Shown here one piece after another: positions 1 through 6,684 of a stretch of 18,504 nt of DNA. The translations under genes were made by a program, and so were the position numbers. How positions within the stretch are numbered: position 1 is the first letter of the stretch; every line of letters starts with the position of its first letter. The notes below the pieces were generated by a model. It ran no database searches. It was not told the origin of the DNA and was given only the letters and a program-made list of their open reading frames with translations. Origin of the DNA: CAYQEC01 sp964569015 (lineage in GTDB: Bacteria; Actinomycetota; Acidimicrobiia; Spongiisociales; UBA5794); assembly GCA_964569015.1 (NCBI GenBank), contig CAZMSN010000038.1, positions 1 through 18,504 on the forward strand, in the 5' to 3' direction.

Positions 1-545
1 ACCGCCTCGCCGCGGCCGGGCTGACCTCTGGATGCGGCGACACCGCGTACTGCCCAGAAGGGCCCTTGCCGCGCCGCCACATGGCGGTGTTCATGGCCCG
101 GGCCCTGGGACTCGTGCCGCAGATCCCGCCGGAGCGGCCACCGCCACCGTTTCCGGATGTCGGTGAGGGGAAACGAATCATCTACTCGAACTCGGAACAG
201 CGGGTATGGCTCGTCGACGAGCACGAGCAGCTCGTTGACACCTACCTGGTTTCGGGGCGCAAGGGCATCCCCTCCCCCGGCAGGTACCGGATCTACTCCA
301 AGTCCCTGGAAGCATGGGCCGGACACGACGGAATCACGATGGAGTACATGGCACGATTCGCCCGCGGGCCGAGGTACCCCTACGGCTTCCACTCGATCCC
401 GCGTTACGCCGATGGCACACCGATGCAAACCGAGACCGAGCTCGGGCAGTACCGCAGCGGCGGATGTGTCCGCCAGGCGGACGCCAAGGCCAAGGCGCTC
501 TACGCCTGGGCTCCGATCGGCACCACAGTCATCGTCCTCCCCTAG
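1..545 (+). CDS. SLH-like repeat / L,D-transpeptidase (YkuD) fusion, 3' part only
   Basis: The reading frame is open from base 3, so the gene starts before the window. The first ~35 residues end an SLH-like repeat (GLTSGCGDTAYCPEG, then HMAVFMARALGL), a form with two cysteines that is common in actinobacterial surface proteins. A proline-rich linker follows (about bases 123-155), then a YkuD domain. Its key motifs are GFHSIP (His codon 390-392) and SGGCVRQ, with the catalytic cysteine at 465-467. YkuD enzymes use this cysteine to make 3-3 cross-links in peptidoglycan or to attach proteins to it, outside the membrane. Glycine replaces the usual histidine of SHGC. The frame ends at TAG 543-545, right after the domain. 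The TTG at 66 is not the real start because the SLH homology runs through it. The domain call is firm; full length and signal peptide cannot be seen. Confidence 0.85.
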   Translation, partial: RLAAAGLTSGCGDTAYCPEGPLPRRHMAVFMARALGLVPQIPPERPPPPFPDVGEGKRIIYSNSEQRVWLVDEHEQLVDTYLVSGRKGIPSPGRYRIYSKSLEAWAGHDGITMEYMARFARGPRYPYGFHSIPRYADGTPMQTETELGQYRSGGCVRQADAKAKALYAWAPIGTTVIVLP

Positions 546-607
546 CACACCGCTGAGAGACGACGGGGGGACATCCGGCGGCGGCGACCAGGCACCTCGA
601 TCATCGC

Positions 608-623
608 CGGCCAGCCGTGGCCG
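608..623. other. Small perfect hairpin in the gap after the transpeptidase gene
   Basis: CGGCCA (608-613) and TGGCCG (618-623) form a 6-bp stem with a 4-base loop, 62 bases after the transpeptidase stop. A second small repeat, CCGAT-TC-ATCGG, follows at about 633-644. No T-run follows either one. They could slow or end transcription, but in DNA this GC-rich chance is a fair alternative. The rest of 546-779 shows no gene. Confidence 0.25.
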
Positions 624-720
624 TCGCTGCACCGATTCATCGGCGACTCACCTGCGAACCATCACGCCCCACCTCTCCGCGCAACCGCCCGAAATCCCCG
701 GTTTGTGGGCGTTTTTGCGA

Positions 721-726
721 TATCGT
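721..726 (+). promoter_or_regulatory. Candidate -10 box for the HU gene
   Basis: TATCGT fits the actinobacterial TANNNT pattern and lies 53 bases before the GTG start. No good -35 hexamer is present at 16-19 bases upstream. This is the best candidate in the gap, but a weak one. Confidence 0.3.
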
Positions 727-779
727 TCATGCCTACCTGGGCGTGGCTGGAACCCCGCCCCACATCGAAGGAGCTGGAT

Positions 780-1073
780 GTGAACAAGACGGAGATGGCG
801 AAGAAGCTCGCCAAGAAGATCGGAGTCAGTCAAGCCAAGGCCGGCGAGGCCATCGATGCGATCTTCAGCACCGAACCCGGCCGCGGCATCATCGCCGTCG
901 AGCTGGATGCCGGGCGTGACGTTTCCATCGCAGGTTTTGGGAAGTTCGAGACCCGCCGTCGCAGGGCCCGCCTCGGCCGCAACCCCGCAACCGGGGCGAC
1001 GATCCACATCCCGGCGACGACCGTCGCAGCCTTCAAGGCCGCCAAGGGACTCAAGGATCGGGTAGCCGTCTAG
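780..1073 (+). CDS. HU-family DNA-binding protein
   Basis: This 97-residue protein has the whole HU/IHF fold. An N-terminal helical part (NKTEMAKKLAKKIGVSQAKA) leads to GFGKFETR (52-59), then the DNA-gripping arm with GRNP (66-69) and the end HIPATTVAAFKAAKGLKD. The arm proline is the residue that intercalates in known HU-DNA structures. HU dimers bend and compact DNA. The start is GTG 780 because GAAGGAG (767-773) sits 6 bases before it and the HU homology begins there. An in-frame ATG at 705 would add 25 residues without homology. The N-terminal half holds a slightly longer loop (STEPGRGIIAVELDAGRD) than the shortest HU proteins. It lacks the long lysine/alanine-rich tail of mycobacterial and streptomycete HupB/HupS. 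The gene is alone and ends at a strong hairpin. Confidence 0.9.
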   Translation: MNKTEMAKKLAKKIGVSQAKAGEAIDAIFSTEPGRGIIAVELDAGRDVSIAGFGKFETRRRRARLGRNPATGATIHIPATTVAAFKAAKGLKDRVAV

Positions 1074-1117
1074 CGAAAGGCCGGTTGCCGCACCCAGCAC
1101 CGGAGAGAATCCTTGCC

Positions 1118-1145
1118 GAACGGGGCGGTCCCAGCCGCCCCGTTC
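1118..1145. terminator. Perfect 11-bp hairpin, probable bidirectional terminator
   Basis: GAACGGGGCGG (1118-1128) and CCGCCCCGTTC (1135-1145) pair perfectly around the loop TCCCAG. It lies 44 bases after the HU stop and 31 bases beyond the stop of the converging minus-strand HAD gene. It can therefore end both transcripts. There is no long T-tract on either side, only TCTC on the plus strand, as is common for G+C-rich actinobacterial terminators. Confidence 0.75.
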
Positions 1146-1176
1146 TCAATGGCGGACGCGGTCCGTGCAGCCTCGT

Positions 1177-1857
1177 TCAGGTCACTCGGTCCTCGGTGGT
1201 GAACAGAACGGGGCGAACGACGCGACCGATCCAACCCAAGACACGGTTCGCCCGATAGGGATCATGCTCGACGATCGGGCAGTGGTAGTAGTCGGCCTTC
1301 AGCCTCCAGGCGAGCAGCCCATCGGTCATGAGGAGATCCCCGATCACGACGGCACGACCGGATCCAACTCCCGCAGCGAGGCGGGATCGCAGGGTCACCG
1401 GCTTGTCGGCACTCCATACGACCGTCGTGTGTGACGGGAGCGGAAGGCTCGGCCCGGTACGTCCCGAACCTGCATTGGACACGATCGAGATCGTCTCGAC
1501 GTGGCTCAGCGCGGCGAGCTGCCCCACCGCTTCGTCGATCAGCCTCCGCTCCACGTCGTCGTTCGAGCCGTAGGGAACCACTGTGTTGTCCATGTCCAGT
1601 ACGACGTGGCGGACCTCGGAACGCCGCGCCAGGTCTGCGATGACGGCCGCAAGGTCGTCTGCTTGGATGAATCGCGAGCGGTGCCAGGGCGTCCACATGG
1701 CTGCCGCACCATACCGGACCGTTCGCACCAAATCCCACCGGCGATGCTCGGAGACGGCCCGCGCCGTCCACCCAGCGGGAGTCATGCCGACGTCTGTTCC
1801 GCGGGGACCGTCAGGCAGTCGTCCGCCAAAGGGATCCGGGCACGAACGAATGGGCAT
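1177..1857 (-). CDS. HAD-superfamily phosphatase, YqeG / PgpP-like
   Basis: This 226-residue protein has all four HAD motifs: DMDNTVVP (88-95, nucleophile D88 and acid/base D90), SNAG (127-130), lysine K152 in SADKP, and GDLLMTDG (173-180). The DxDNT motif, the short cap-less layout and the end (…VLGWIGRVVRPVLF) match the YqeG / HAD-IIIA group. Its relatives in yeast (Gep4) and plants dephosphorylate phosphatidylglycerophosphate, so a lipid phosphatase role is possible but inferred. Residues 1-55 are an extension without clear homology. The start at 1857 is kept because the purine-rich GGGGAGG lies just upstream; a second ATG at 1785 has no ribosome site. The gene lies 29 bases downstream of the Rrf2 gene on the same strand, so they are probably co-transcribed. 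Confidence 0.75.
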   Translation of the reverse strand: MPIRSCPDPFGGRLPDGPRGTDVGMTPAGWTARAVSEHRRWDLVRTVRYGAAAMWTPWHRSRFIQADDLAAVIADLARRSEVRHVVLDMDNTVVPYGSNDDVERRLIDEAVGQLAALSHVETISIVSNAGSGRTGPSLPLPSHTTVVWSADKPVTLRSRLAAGVGSGRAVVIGDLLMTDGLLAWRLKADYYHCPIVEHDPYRANRVLGWIGRVVRPVLFTTEDRVT

Positions 1858-1886
1858 TCCGCCCTCCCCGTCCCCGCCGGATGTGC

Positions 1887-2321
1887 TCAGTGCTCGGCGA
1901 TGCTCCGCGACAGCTCCTCGGCCTCAGCGAGAGCGGCAGCAACCGATGTCGCCGCCAGCTCGCCGAGCAGGGCGGCTCGCGCCCGCGTCCATGCGGAATG
2001 GAGCACGCACACATGCTCGGAGGGGCATTTGTCGCCGGTGAGCACGCACCGGCCTCGATCGGTCTCGCCCTCGACCGCCTCGATGAGCTGCAGCAGCGAG
2101 ATCTCCTCCAATGGCAGCTCGAGGTGGTAGCCGCCGCCCGGCCCCGGGATCGAATCCACCCACCCTGCCTGCACGAGTGGCGCCATGACCTGCGGAAGGA
2201 ACTGGCGGGTCGCCCCAATCGCCTCGGCGATCGCCGGTCCTGGATGACGCGATCCGTCCTCGGCGAGATCGCCCAGAGCCCGCAGCGCGAGATCGGTCTT
2301 CTTCGTCAATTCGAGCCGCAT
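1887..2321 (-). CDS. Rrf2-family transcriptional regulator with Fe-S type cysteine cluster
   Basis: This 144-residue protein starts with the Rrf2 winged helix: LTKKTDLALRALGDLA, then IAEAIGATRQFLPQVMAPLVQAGWVDSIPGPGGGYHL. The segment ATRQFLPQVMAPL is the recognition helix, and GPGGGYHL is the wing typical of IscR, NsrR and RsrR. Three cysteines follow at 92, 99 and 105, and a histidine at 108 (C-x6-C-x5-C-x2-H). This is close to the IscR cluster C-x5-C-x5-C-x2-H, so a [2Fe-2S] or [4Fe-4S] sensor of iron, redox state or nitric oxide is likely. Which signal cannot be told. The gene is divergent from aceE with 112 bases between the starts, so aceE is the obvious candidate target along with its own promoter. 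A TAGATT box 9 bases before the ATG suggests a nearly leaderless mRNA. Confidence 0.85.
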   Translation of the reverse strand: MRLELTKKTDLALRALGDLAEDGSRHPGPAIAEAIGATRQFLPQVMAPLVQAGWVDSIPGPGGGYHLELPLEEISLLQLIEAVEGETDRGRCVLTGDKCPSEHVCVLHSAWTRARAALLGELAATSVAAALAEAEELSRSIAEH

Positions 2322-2330
2322 TACCCGCCC

Positions 2331-2336
2331 AATCTA
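2331..2336 (-). promoter_or_regulatory. Candidate -10 box for the Rrf2 gene, near-leaderless
   Basis: On the minus strand TAGATT (2336 to 2331) fits TANNNT. Only 9 bases separate it from the ATG at 2321, so transcription would begin at or within about 3 bases of the start codon. No clear Shine-Dalgarno lies there, only GGGCGGG. Confidence 0.4.
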
Positions 2337-2377
2337 CTTCCCCACTCCGAGAACACCGACGCCTCGCGCCGTCGCGG

Positions 2378-2400
2378 CTACCCGATCCTGTCGGTAGGCT
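2378..2400 (+). promoter_or_regulatory. Candidate aceE promoter (-10 TAGGCT) overlapped by a CTACC…GGTAG repeat
   Basis: TAGGCT (2395-2400) is a plausible -10 box, placing the transcript start near 2407 and a leader of about 27 bases before the ATG at 2434. The inverted repeat CTACC (2378-2382) / GGTAG (2393-2397), with centres 15 bases apart, overlaps the box. A dimeric repressor bound there would block RNA polymerase. Given the divergent Rrf2 gene, its product is the first candidate. The -35 region is not recognisable. Confidence 0.35.
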
Positions 2401-2433
2401 CCCGAGTGTCTGCCCCAACGGAGAACGCACGAC

Positions 2434-5124
2434 ATGATCATCGACGGATTCACCCACCAGTTACCGGACACCGATCCCTCCGAAACCCAGGAGTGGCTCG
2501 ATTCGCTCGACACGGTCATCAGCGCCGAAGGCCCGGGCCGGGCCCGGTTCCTGATGGCGAAGCTCATCGAACGTGCCCGCGCCCAGAACGTGGGCGTGCC
2601 GGCCTCGGTGAGCACCCCCTACATCAACACGATCCCCGCCGAGCACGAGGCATGGTTCCCGGGCGACGAGTACCTGGAGCGTCGCATCCGCCGATTCGTG
2701 CGTTGGAACGCCGCCGTGATGGTGATCAAGGCGAATCACGAAGCTGACGGGATCGGGGGGCACCTGTCGACGTTCGCTTCCTCGGCGATCCTGTACGAGG
2801 TCGGCTTCAACCACTTCTTCCACGGCAAGGGCGACGGCTCGGCGGCCGATCACGTCTATTTCCAGGGACACGCCGCTCCCGGCATCTACGCCAGGGCGTA
2901 CCTGGAGCATCGCTTCGACGAAGACGACCTCGACCGGTTCCGCCGGGAGATCGGTGGTGGCTTGTCTTCGTATCCCCACCCACGACTGATGCCCGATTTC
3001 TGGGAGTACCCGACGGTCTCGATGGGCCTCGGGCCAATCAACTCGATCTACCAGGCGCGGTTCAACAAGTACCTGCACAATCGGCGAATTGACGACACAT
3101 CCGAGTCACGAGTGTGGTGCTTCCTCGGCGACGGCGAGACCGACGAGCCCGAGTCCCTCGGCTCGATCTCGCTGGCCGGGCGGGAGAAGCTCGACAATCT
3201 CACCTGGGTCGTCAACTGCAACCTCCAACGCCTCGACGGGCCCGTACGCGGGAACGGCAAGATCATCCAGGAACTGGAGGCGATGTTCCGCGGCGCCGGT
3301 TGGAACGTGATCAAGGTCATCTGGGGCTCCAACTGGGATCCCCTGCTGGCGGCCGACGTCGACGGAGTCCTCGTCAACAAGATGAACTCCACCGTCGACG
3401 GCGAGTACCAGCGGTACAAGGTCGAGGACGGCGCCTATGTGCGGGAGCATTTCTTCGGGCCCGACCCGCGTCTGCGCAAGATGGTCGAGCACATGAGCGA
3501 CGACGAGATCTGGCAACTCAGACGGGGTGGCCTCGACTACAAGAAGGTCTACGCCGCCTACAAATCCGCCACCGAGCACAAGGGCGCCCCCACCGTGATC
3601 CTCGCCAAGACGATCAAGGGCTGGACCCTCGGCCCCGACGTCGAGGGCCGCAACGCGACTCACCAGATCAAGAAGCTCACCAACCAGCAGCTCATGAGCC
3701 TGAGAACGCGCCTTCACCTCGAGGAGGAGATTCCCGAAGAAGCGCTCGCCGGCGATGCTGAGCCCCCCTATTTCCGCCCTCCCAAGGGGGCACCGGAGTG
3801 CCAGTACTTGGCGCAGCGCCGCAGGTCGCTCGGTGGCCGGATTCCCAAGCGGCGGGTGGACATCCGCCGGCCGCTGACCATGCCCGACGACGATGTGTTC
3901 GCCGAGTTCGACGCCGGTTCCGGGAAAGCGGAGTTCTCGACGACCGGGGCCTTCACCAGGTTGCTGCGCGGCCTGGCCCGCGACGAGAAGTTCGGCAATC
4001 GGGTCGTGCCGATCATCCCCGATGAGGGCCGCACCTTCGGGATGGACGCGCTGTTCAAGGAGCTGAAGATCTACGCGTCCCAGGGCCAGCTCTATGAGCC
4101 GGTAGACCACGATCTGCTGCTCTCCTATGTCGAGGCGCGCGACGGCCAGATCCTCGAGGAGGGCATCACCGAGGCAGGCTCGTTGGCGAGCTGGATCGCC
4201 GCCGCCACCTCCTACGCCACCCGCGGGGTGCCGATGGTCCCGTTCTTCACGTTCTACTCGATGTTCGGCTTCCAACGTGTCGGCGACCTGATCTGGTCCG
4301 CCGCGGACGCCCGAGCACGGGGCTTCCTCCTCGGCGGCACCGCAGGACGCACCACCCTGCTGGGAGAGGGTCTGCAGCACCAGGACGGGCACAGCCTGCT
4401 CCTGGCGTCCACGGTCCCGCCCTGCCAGGCCTACGATCCTGCATTCGCCTACGAGATGAGCACCATCATCCGTGACGGATTGCAGCGCATGTACGTCGAT
4501 GGCGAAGACATCTTCTACTACCTCACGCTCTACAACGAGAACTACGTCCAGCCCGCCAAACCGGCCGGCTCCGACGAGGACATCATCAGAGGCCTCTACC
4601 TTTGGGCAGAGGCACCGGAATCCGCCTCGGTGCGGGCTGGGATCCTGTTCTCGGGAACCGCCCATCGGGCGGCCCGGGAAGCGCAGTCCGAGCTCGCCGA
4701 GCACTACGACGTGGCCGCGGAGCTGTGGAGCGCCACGTCCTACAAGCGGCTGCGGGAGGACGCGATGTCGGCGGAGCGTTGGAATCGCCTCCACCCTGAC
4801 GAGGAGCCGCGGCTGCCGTTCGTCACCGAGGCACTTTCGGGAGTCGGTGGGCCGATCGTGGCGGTGAGCGACTACATGCGGGCCGTCGCCGACCAGGTGG
4901 GCCGGTGGATCCCGGGACGCTTCCATCCGCTCGGCACCGATGGGTTCGGCCGCTCCGATACCCGTGAGGCGCTGCGCCGCTACTTCGAGGTCGACACCGG
5001 GCACGTGGTCACTGCCGTGCTCTCGGCGCTCGCCGCCGAGGGCTCGATCGACGCCTCCGTGGTCGCCGACGCCATCACCCGCTATGACATCGACCCTGAT
5101 GCGGCCGACTCGTGGACAACCTGA
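2434..5124 (+). CDS. aceE: Pyruvate dehydrogenase E1 component, homodimeric type
   Basis: This 896-residue protein is the full-length one-chain E1, within the usual ~880-930. It uses thiamine diphosphate to decarboxylate pyruvate and passes the acetyl group to the lipoyl arm of E2 in the cytoplasmic pyruvate dehydrogenase complex. Visible marks are the conserved NHEADGIGGHLSTFASSAIL (101-120), the ThDP/Mg motif GDGETDEPES (232-241) with NCNLQRLDGP (261-270), the pyrimidine-domain segment ILEEGITEAGSL (573-584) and GRTTLLGEGLQHQDGHS (638-654). The start at 2434 has GGAG 10 bases upstream and matches the family N-terminus. No E2 or E3 gene is in the window. In actinobacteria those are often elsewhere, and E1 can join a mixed pyruvate/2-oxoglutarate complex. 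The fetAB-like pair follows after 46 bases and is probably co-transcribed. Confidence 0.95.
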   Translation: MIIDGFTHQLPDTDPSETQEWLDSLDTVISAEGPGRARFLMAKLIERARAQNVGVPASVSTPYINTIPAEHEAWFPGDEYLERRIRRFVRWNAAVMVIKANHEADGIGGHLSTFASSAILYEVGFNHFFHGKGDGSAADHVYFQGHAAPGIYARAYLEHRFDEDDLDRFRREIGGGLSSYPHPRLMPDFWEYPTVSMGLGPINSIYQARFNKYLHNRRIDDTSESRVWCFLGDGETDEPESLGSISLAGREKLDNLTWVVNCNLQRLDGPVRGNGKIIQELEAMFRGAGWNVIKVIWGSNWDPLLAADVDGVLVNKMNSTVDGEYQRYKVEDGAYVREHFFGPDPRLRKMVEHMSDDEIWQLRRGGLDYKKVYAAYKSATEHKGAPTVILAKTIKGWTLGPDVEGRNATHQIKKLTNQQLMSLRTRLHLEEEIPEEALAGDAEPPYFRPPKGAPECQYLAQRRRSLGGRIPKRRVDIRRPLTMPDDDVFAEFDAGSGKAEFSTTGAFTRLLRGLARDEKFGNRVVPIIPDEGRTFGMDALFKELKIYASQGQLYEPVDHDLLLSYVEARDGQILEEGITEAGSLASWIAAATSYATRGVPMVPFFTFYSMFGFQRVGDLIWSAADARARGFLLGGTAGRTTLLGEGLQHQDGHSLLLASTVPPCQAYDPAFAYEMSTIIRDGLQRMYVDGEDIFYYLTLYNENYVQPAKPAGSDEDIIRGLYLWAEAPESASVRAGILFSGTAHRAAREAQSELAEHYDVAAELWSATSYKRLREDAMSAERWNRLHPDEEPRLPFVTEALSGVGGPIVAVSDYMRAVADQVGRWIPGRFHPLGTDGFGRSDTREALRRYFEVDTGHVVTAVLSALAAEGSIDASVVADAITRYDIDPDAADSWTT

Positions 5125-5170
5125 GCGGACCGGCGCTTCGACGGCGCAGCAACCGCGAGCGTCGGATCCA

Positions 5171-5866
5171 GTGACTGCGCTTTTCGATTTCCACGGCGTC
5201 CGTCTGAGTAAGCAGGGAACGACGATCCTGCGGGACGTCACCGCCACGGTTCCGGACGACGGGTTGACCGTGATCGCCGGCGCCTCGGGCGCCGGCAAGT
5301 CGACGCTGCTGCGACTCTGCAATCGTCTCGACGTCCCCGATCGGGGCGTGGTCCGTTTCCGGGGAGCGGACGTCGCCGGCATCGACCCGATGGAACTGCG
5401 GCGGAACGTCGGCATGGTTTTCCAACGCCCCGCGCTCTTCGCCGGCACGGTGCGTGACAACCTGCTCGTCGCCGATCCGGCGGCAGCCGAGACCGCACTG
5501 GAGGGCGTGGTCGAGCGGGTCGAGCTCAGGGTGGAACTACTCGACCGGATCGGAGACGATCTCTCCGGAGGCGAGGCGCAGCGGGTCTGCCTCGCCCGGA
5601 CGCTGATCACCGATCCTGGGGTCCTGCTGATGGACGAGCCGACCTCCTCGGTTGATCCGGCAGCCCAGCGGCGTCTGGAGGATCTTGCCCGAAGGCTGTG
5701 TCTCGATGGGGTACCCATGCTCTGGGTCACCCACGACGTCGCCCAGATGCGGCGTCTTGCCGATCATTTGCTGGTCCTCGAAGCGGGGCGGCTGGTGTTC
5801 TCGGGGCAACCCGATGATCGGGATGCCGCCGGGGCTCTCGCCCGGATCGGAGCCGAGGCACAGTGA
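5171..5866 (+). CDS. fetA: ABC transporter ATP-binding protein, FetA (YbbL)-like
   Basis: This 231-residue ABC ATPase has Walker A GASGAGKS (37-44), Q-loop Q85, signature LSGGE (131-135), Walker B VLLMDEP (151-157) and switch histidine H188. Its short length, LSGGE signature and the UPF0014 permease that overlaps it point to FetA/YbbL. In E. coli FetAB acts as an iron exporter that helps resist oxidative stress. Metal specificity here is inferred. GTG 5171 is chosen because the fold begins right after it; the ribosome site (GGATCC) is weak and upstream frames run into aceE. The gap from aceE is 46 bases with no promoter that I can see, so readthrough from aceE is likely. Confidence 0.85.
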   Translation: MTALFDFHGVRLSKQGTTILRDVTATVPDDGLTVIAGASGAGKSTLLRLCNRLDVPDRGVVRFRGADVAGIDPMELRRNVGMVFQRPALFAGTVRDNLLVADPAAAETALEGVVERVELRVELLDRIGDDLSGGEAQRVCLARTLITDPGVLLMDEPTSSVDPAAQRRLEDLARRLCLDGVPMLWVTHDVAQMRRLADHLLVLEAGRLVFSGQPDDRDAAGALARIGAEAQ

Positions 5867-6642
5867 AGGGCGATGTCTCTCCGCTCGGTCTGGCGACGTC
5901 GCTCCTGCTGGTCGCCATCGCGGTGATCGTGTCGCTCGGCCAGCAGCTCCGCCTCGAGAAGCGCCTCGTCTGGGCCACGGTGCGGGCGTTCGTGCAGCTG
6001 ATCGTGATGGGATTCGTGCTCGCCTGGCTACTGGAGCCGTCTCGAAGCCTCGCCTACTCGTGGTTGTGGGTGGCCGGCATGGTGGTGTTCGCCGCCTGGA
6101 CCGTCCGGCTGCGGGCCCCCGAGGTACCGGGGCTCTTCAGCATCGCCCTCACCGCCCTCCTCATCGCTGCCGGCGCCACCCTGGGTACCATCTTCGGACT
6201 TGGCATCTTCCCCAATGAGGCCCGCGCCATCGTGCCCTTGGCCGGGATGATGATCGGCAACTCCCTCAGCGCGACAGTGCTGGCGGCACGGCGCGTCACC
6301 GACGAGCTCGCCGACAAGCGCCACGAGATCGAGGCCCGGCTCGCCCTCGGGCAATCGTCGAAACAGGCCGCCCGGCCTTACATCCGGGCGGCGATACGCA
6401 CCGCGCTGACCCCACAGATCGAGTCGACCAAGGCGGTCGGGCTGGTCTTCCTCCCCGGTGCGATGACGGGCCTGATCCTCGGCGGCGTCGATCCCCTCGA
6501 TGCTGTCCTCGTCCAGGCGGCGATCATGTACCTGATCCTGGGCGCCGTCGCCATCACCGCGATCGTCGTCGCTCTCGGCGTCATGCGGAACCTCTTCACC
6601 CCCGACCACCGCCTCCGTCCGCTGACGCGGACCGTCGGCTGA
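5863..6642 (+). CDS. fetB: ABC transporter permease, FetB (YbbM, UPF0014)-like
   Basis: This 259-residue integral membrane protein has about seven hydrophobic segments, near residues 8-26, 36-57, 65-80, 93-116, 123-140, 190-207 and 215-240. UPF0014 hallmarks are RAFVQLIVMG (41-50), PLAGMMIGNSLSATVL (125-140), and a long loop ending in ALTPQIESTKAVGLVFLPGAMTGLILGG (181-208). It is the membrane half of a FetAB-type exporter. The GTG start overlaps the stop of the ATPase gene by 4 bases (GTGA), which points to translational coupling. The substrate, iron in E. coli, is inferred from family membership. No frameshift or missing segment is seen. Confidence 0.88.
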   Translation: MKGDVSPLGLATSLLLVAIAVIVSLGQQLRLEKRLVWATVRAFVQLIVMGFVLAWLLEPSRSLAYSWLWVAGMVVFAAWTVRLRAPEVPGLFSIALTALLIAAGATLGTIFGLGIFPNEARAIVPLAGMMIGNSLSATVLAARRVTDELADKRHEIEARLALGQSSKQAARPYIRAAIRTALTPQIESTKAVGLVFLPGAMTGLILGGVDPLDAVLVQAAIMYLILGAVAITAIVVALGVMRNLFTPDHRLRPLTRTVG

Positions 6643-6656
6643 CCGACCGAGGCCGA

Positions 6657-6662
6657 TAAGCT
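6657..6662 (+). promoter_or_regulatory. Candidate -10 box for the LLM oxidoreductase gene
   Basis: TAAGCT fits TANNNT, 14 bases after the fetB stop. It would start a transcript near 6669, giving a leader of about 16 bases that carries AGGAG before the ATG at 6685. No clear -35 is seen. Confidence 0.35.
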
Positions 6663-6684
6663 CGGGGTCCCTATGAGGAGCAAG

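Noticed and set aside
705..779. An ATG start giving a 122-residue HU protein.
   Set aside because: The added 25 residues do not resemble HU, and the ribosome site sits just before GTG 780.
3106..5730. An 874-residue open frame on the minus strand opposite aceE and fetA.
   Set aside because: It is the antisense shadow of clearly conserved genes in high-G+C DNA. Its translation is rich in R, G and A with no recognisable domain.
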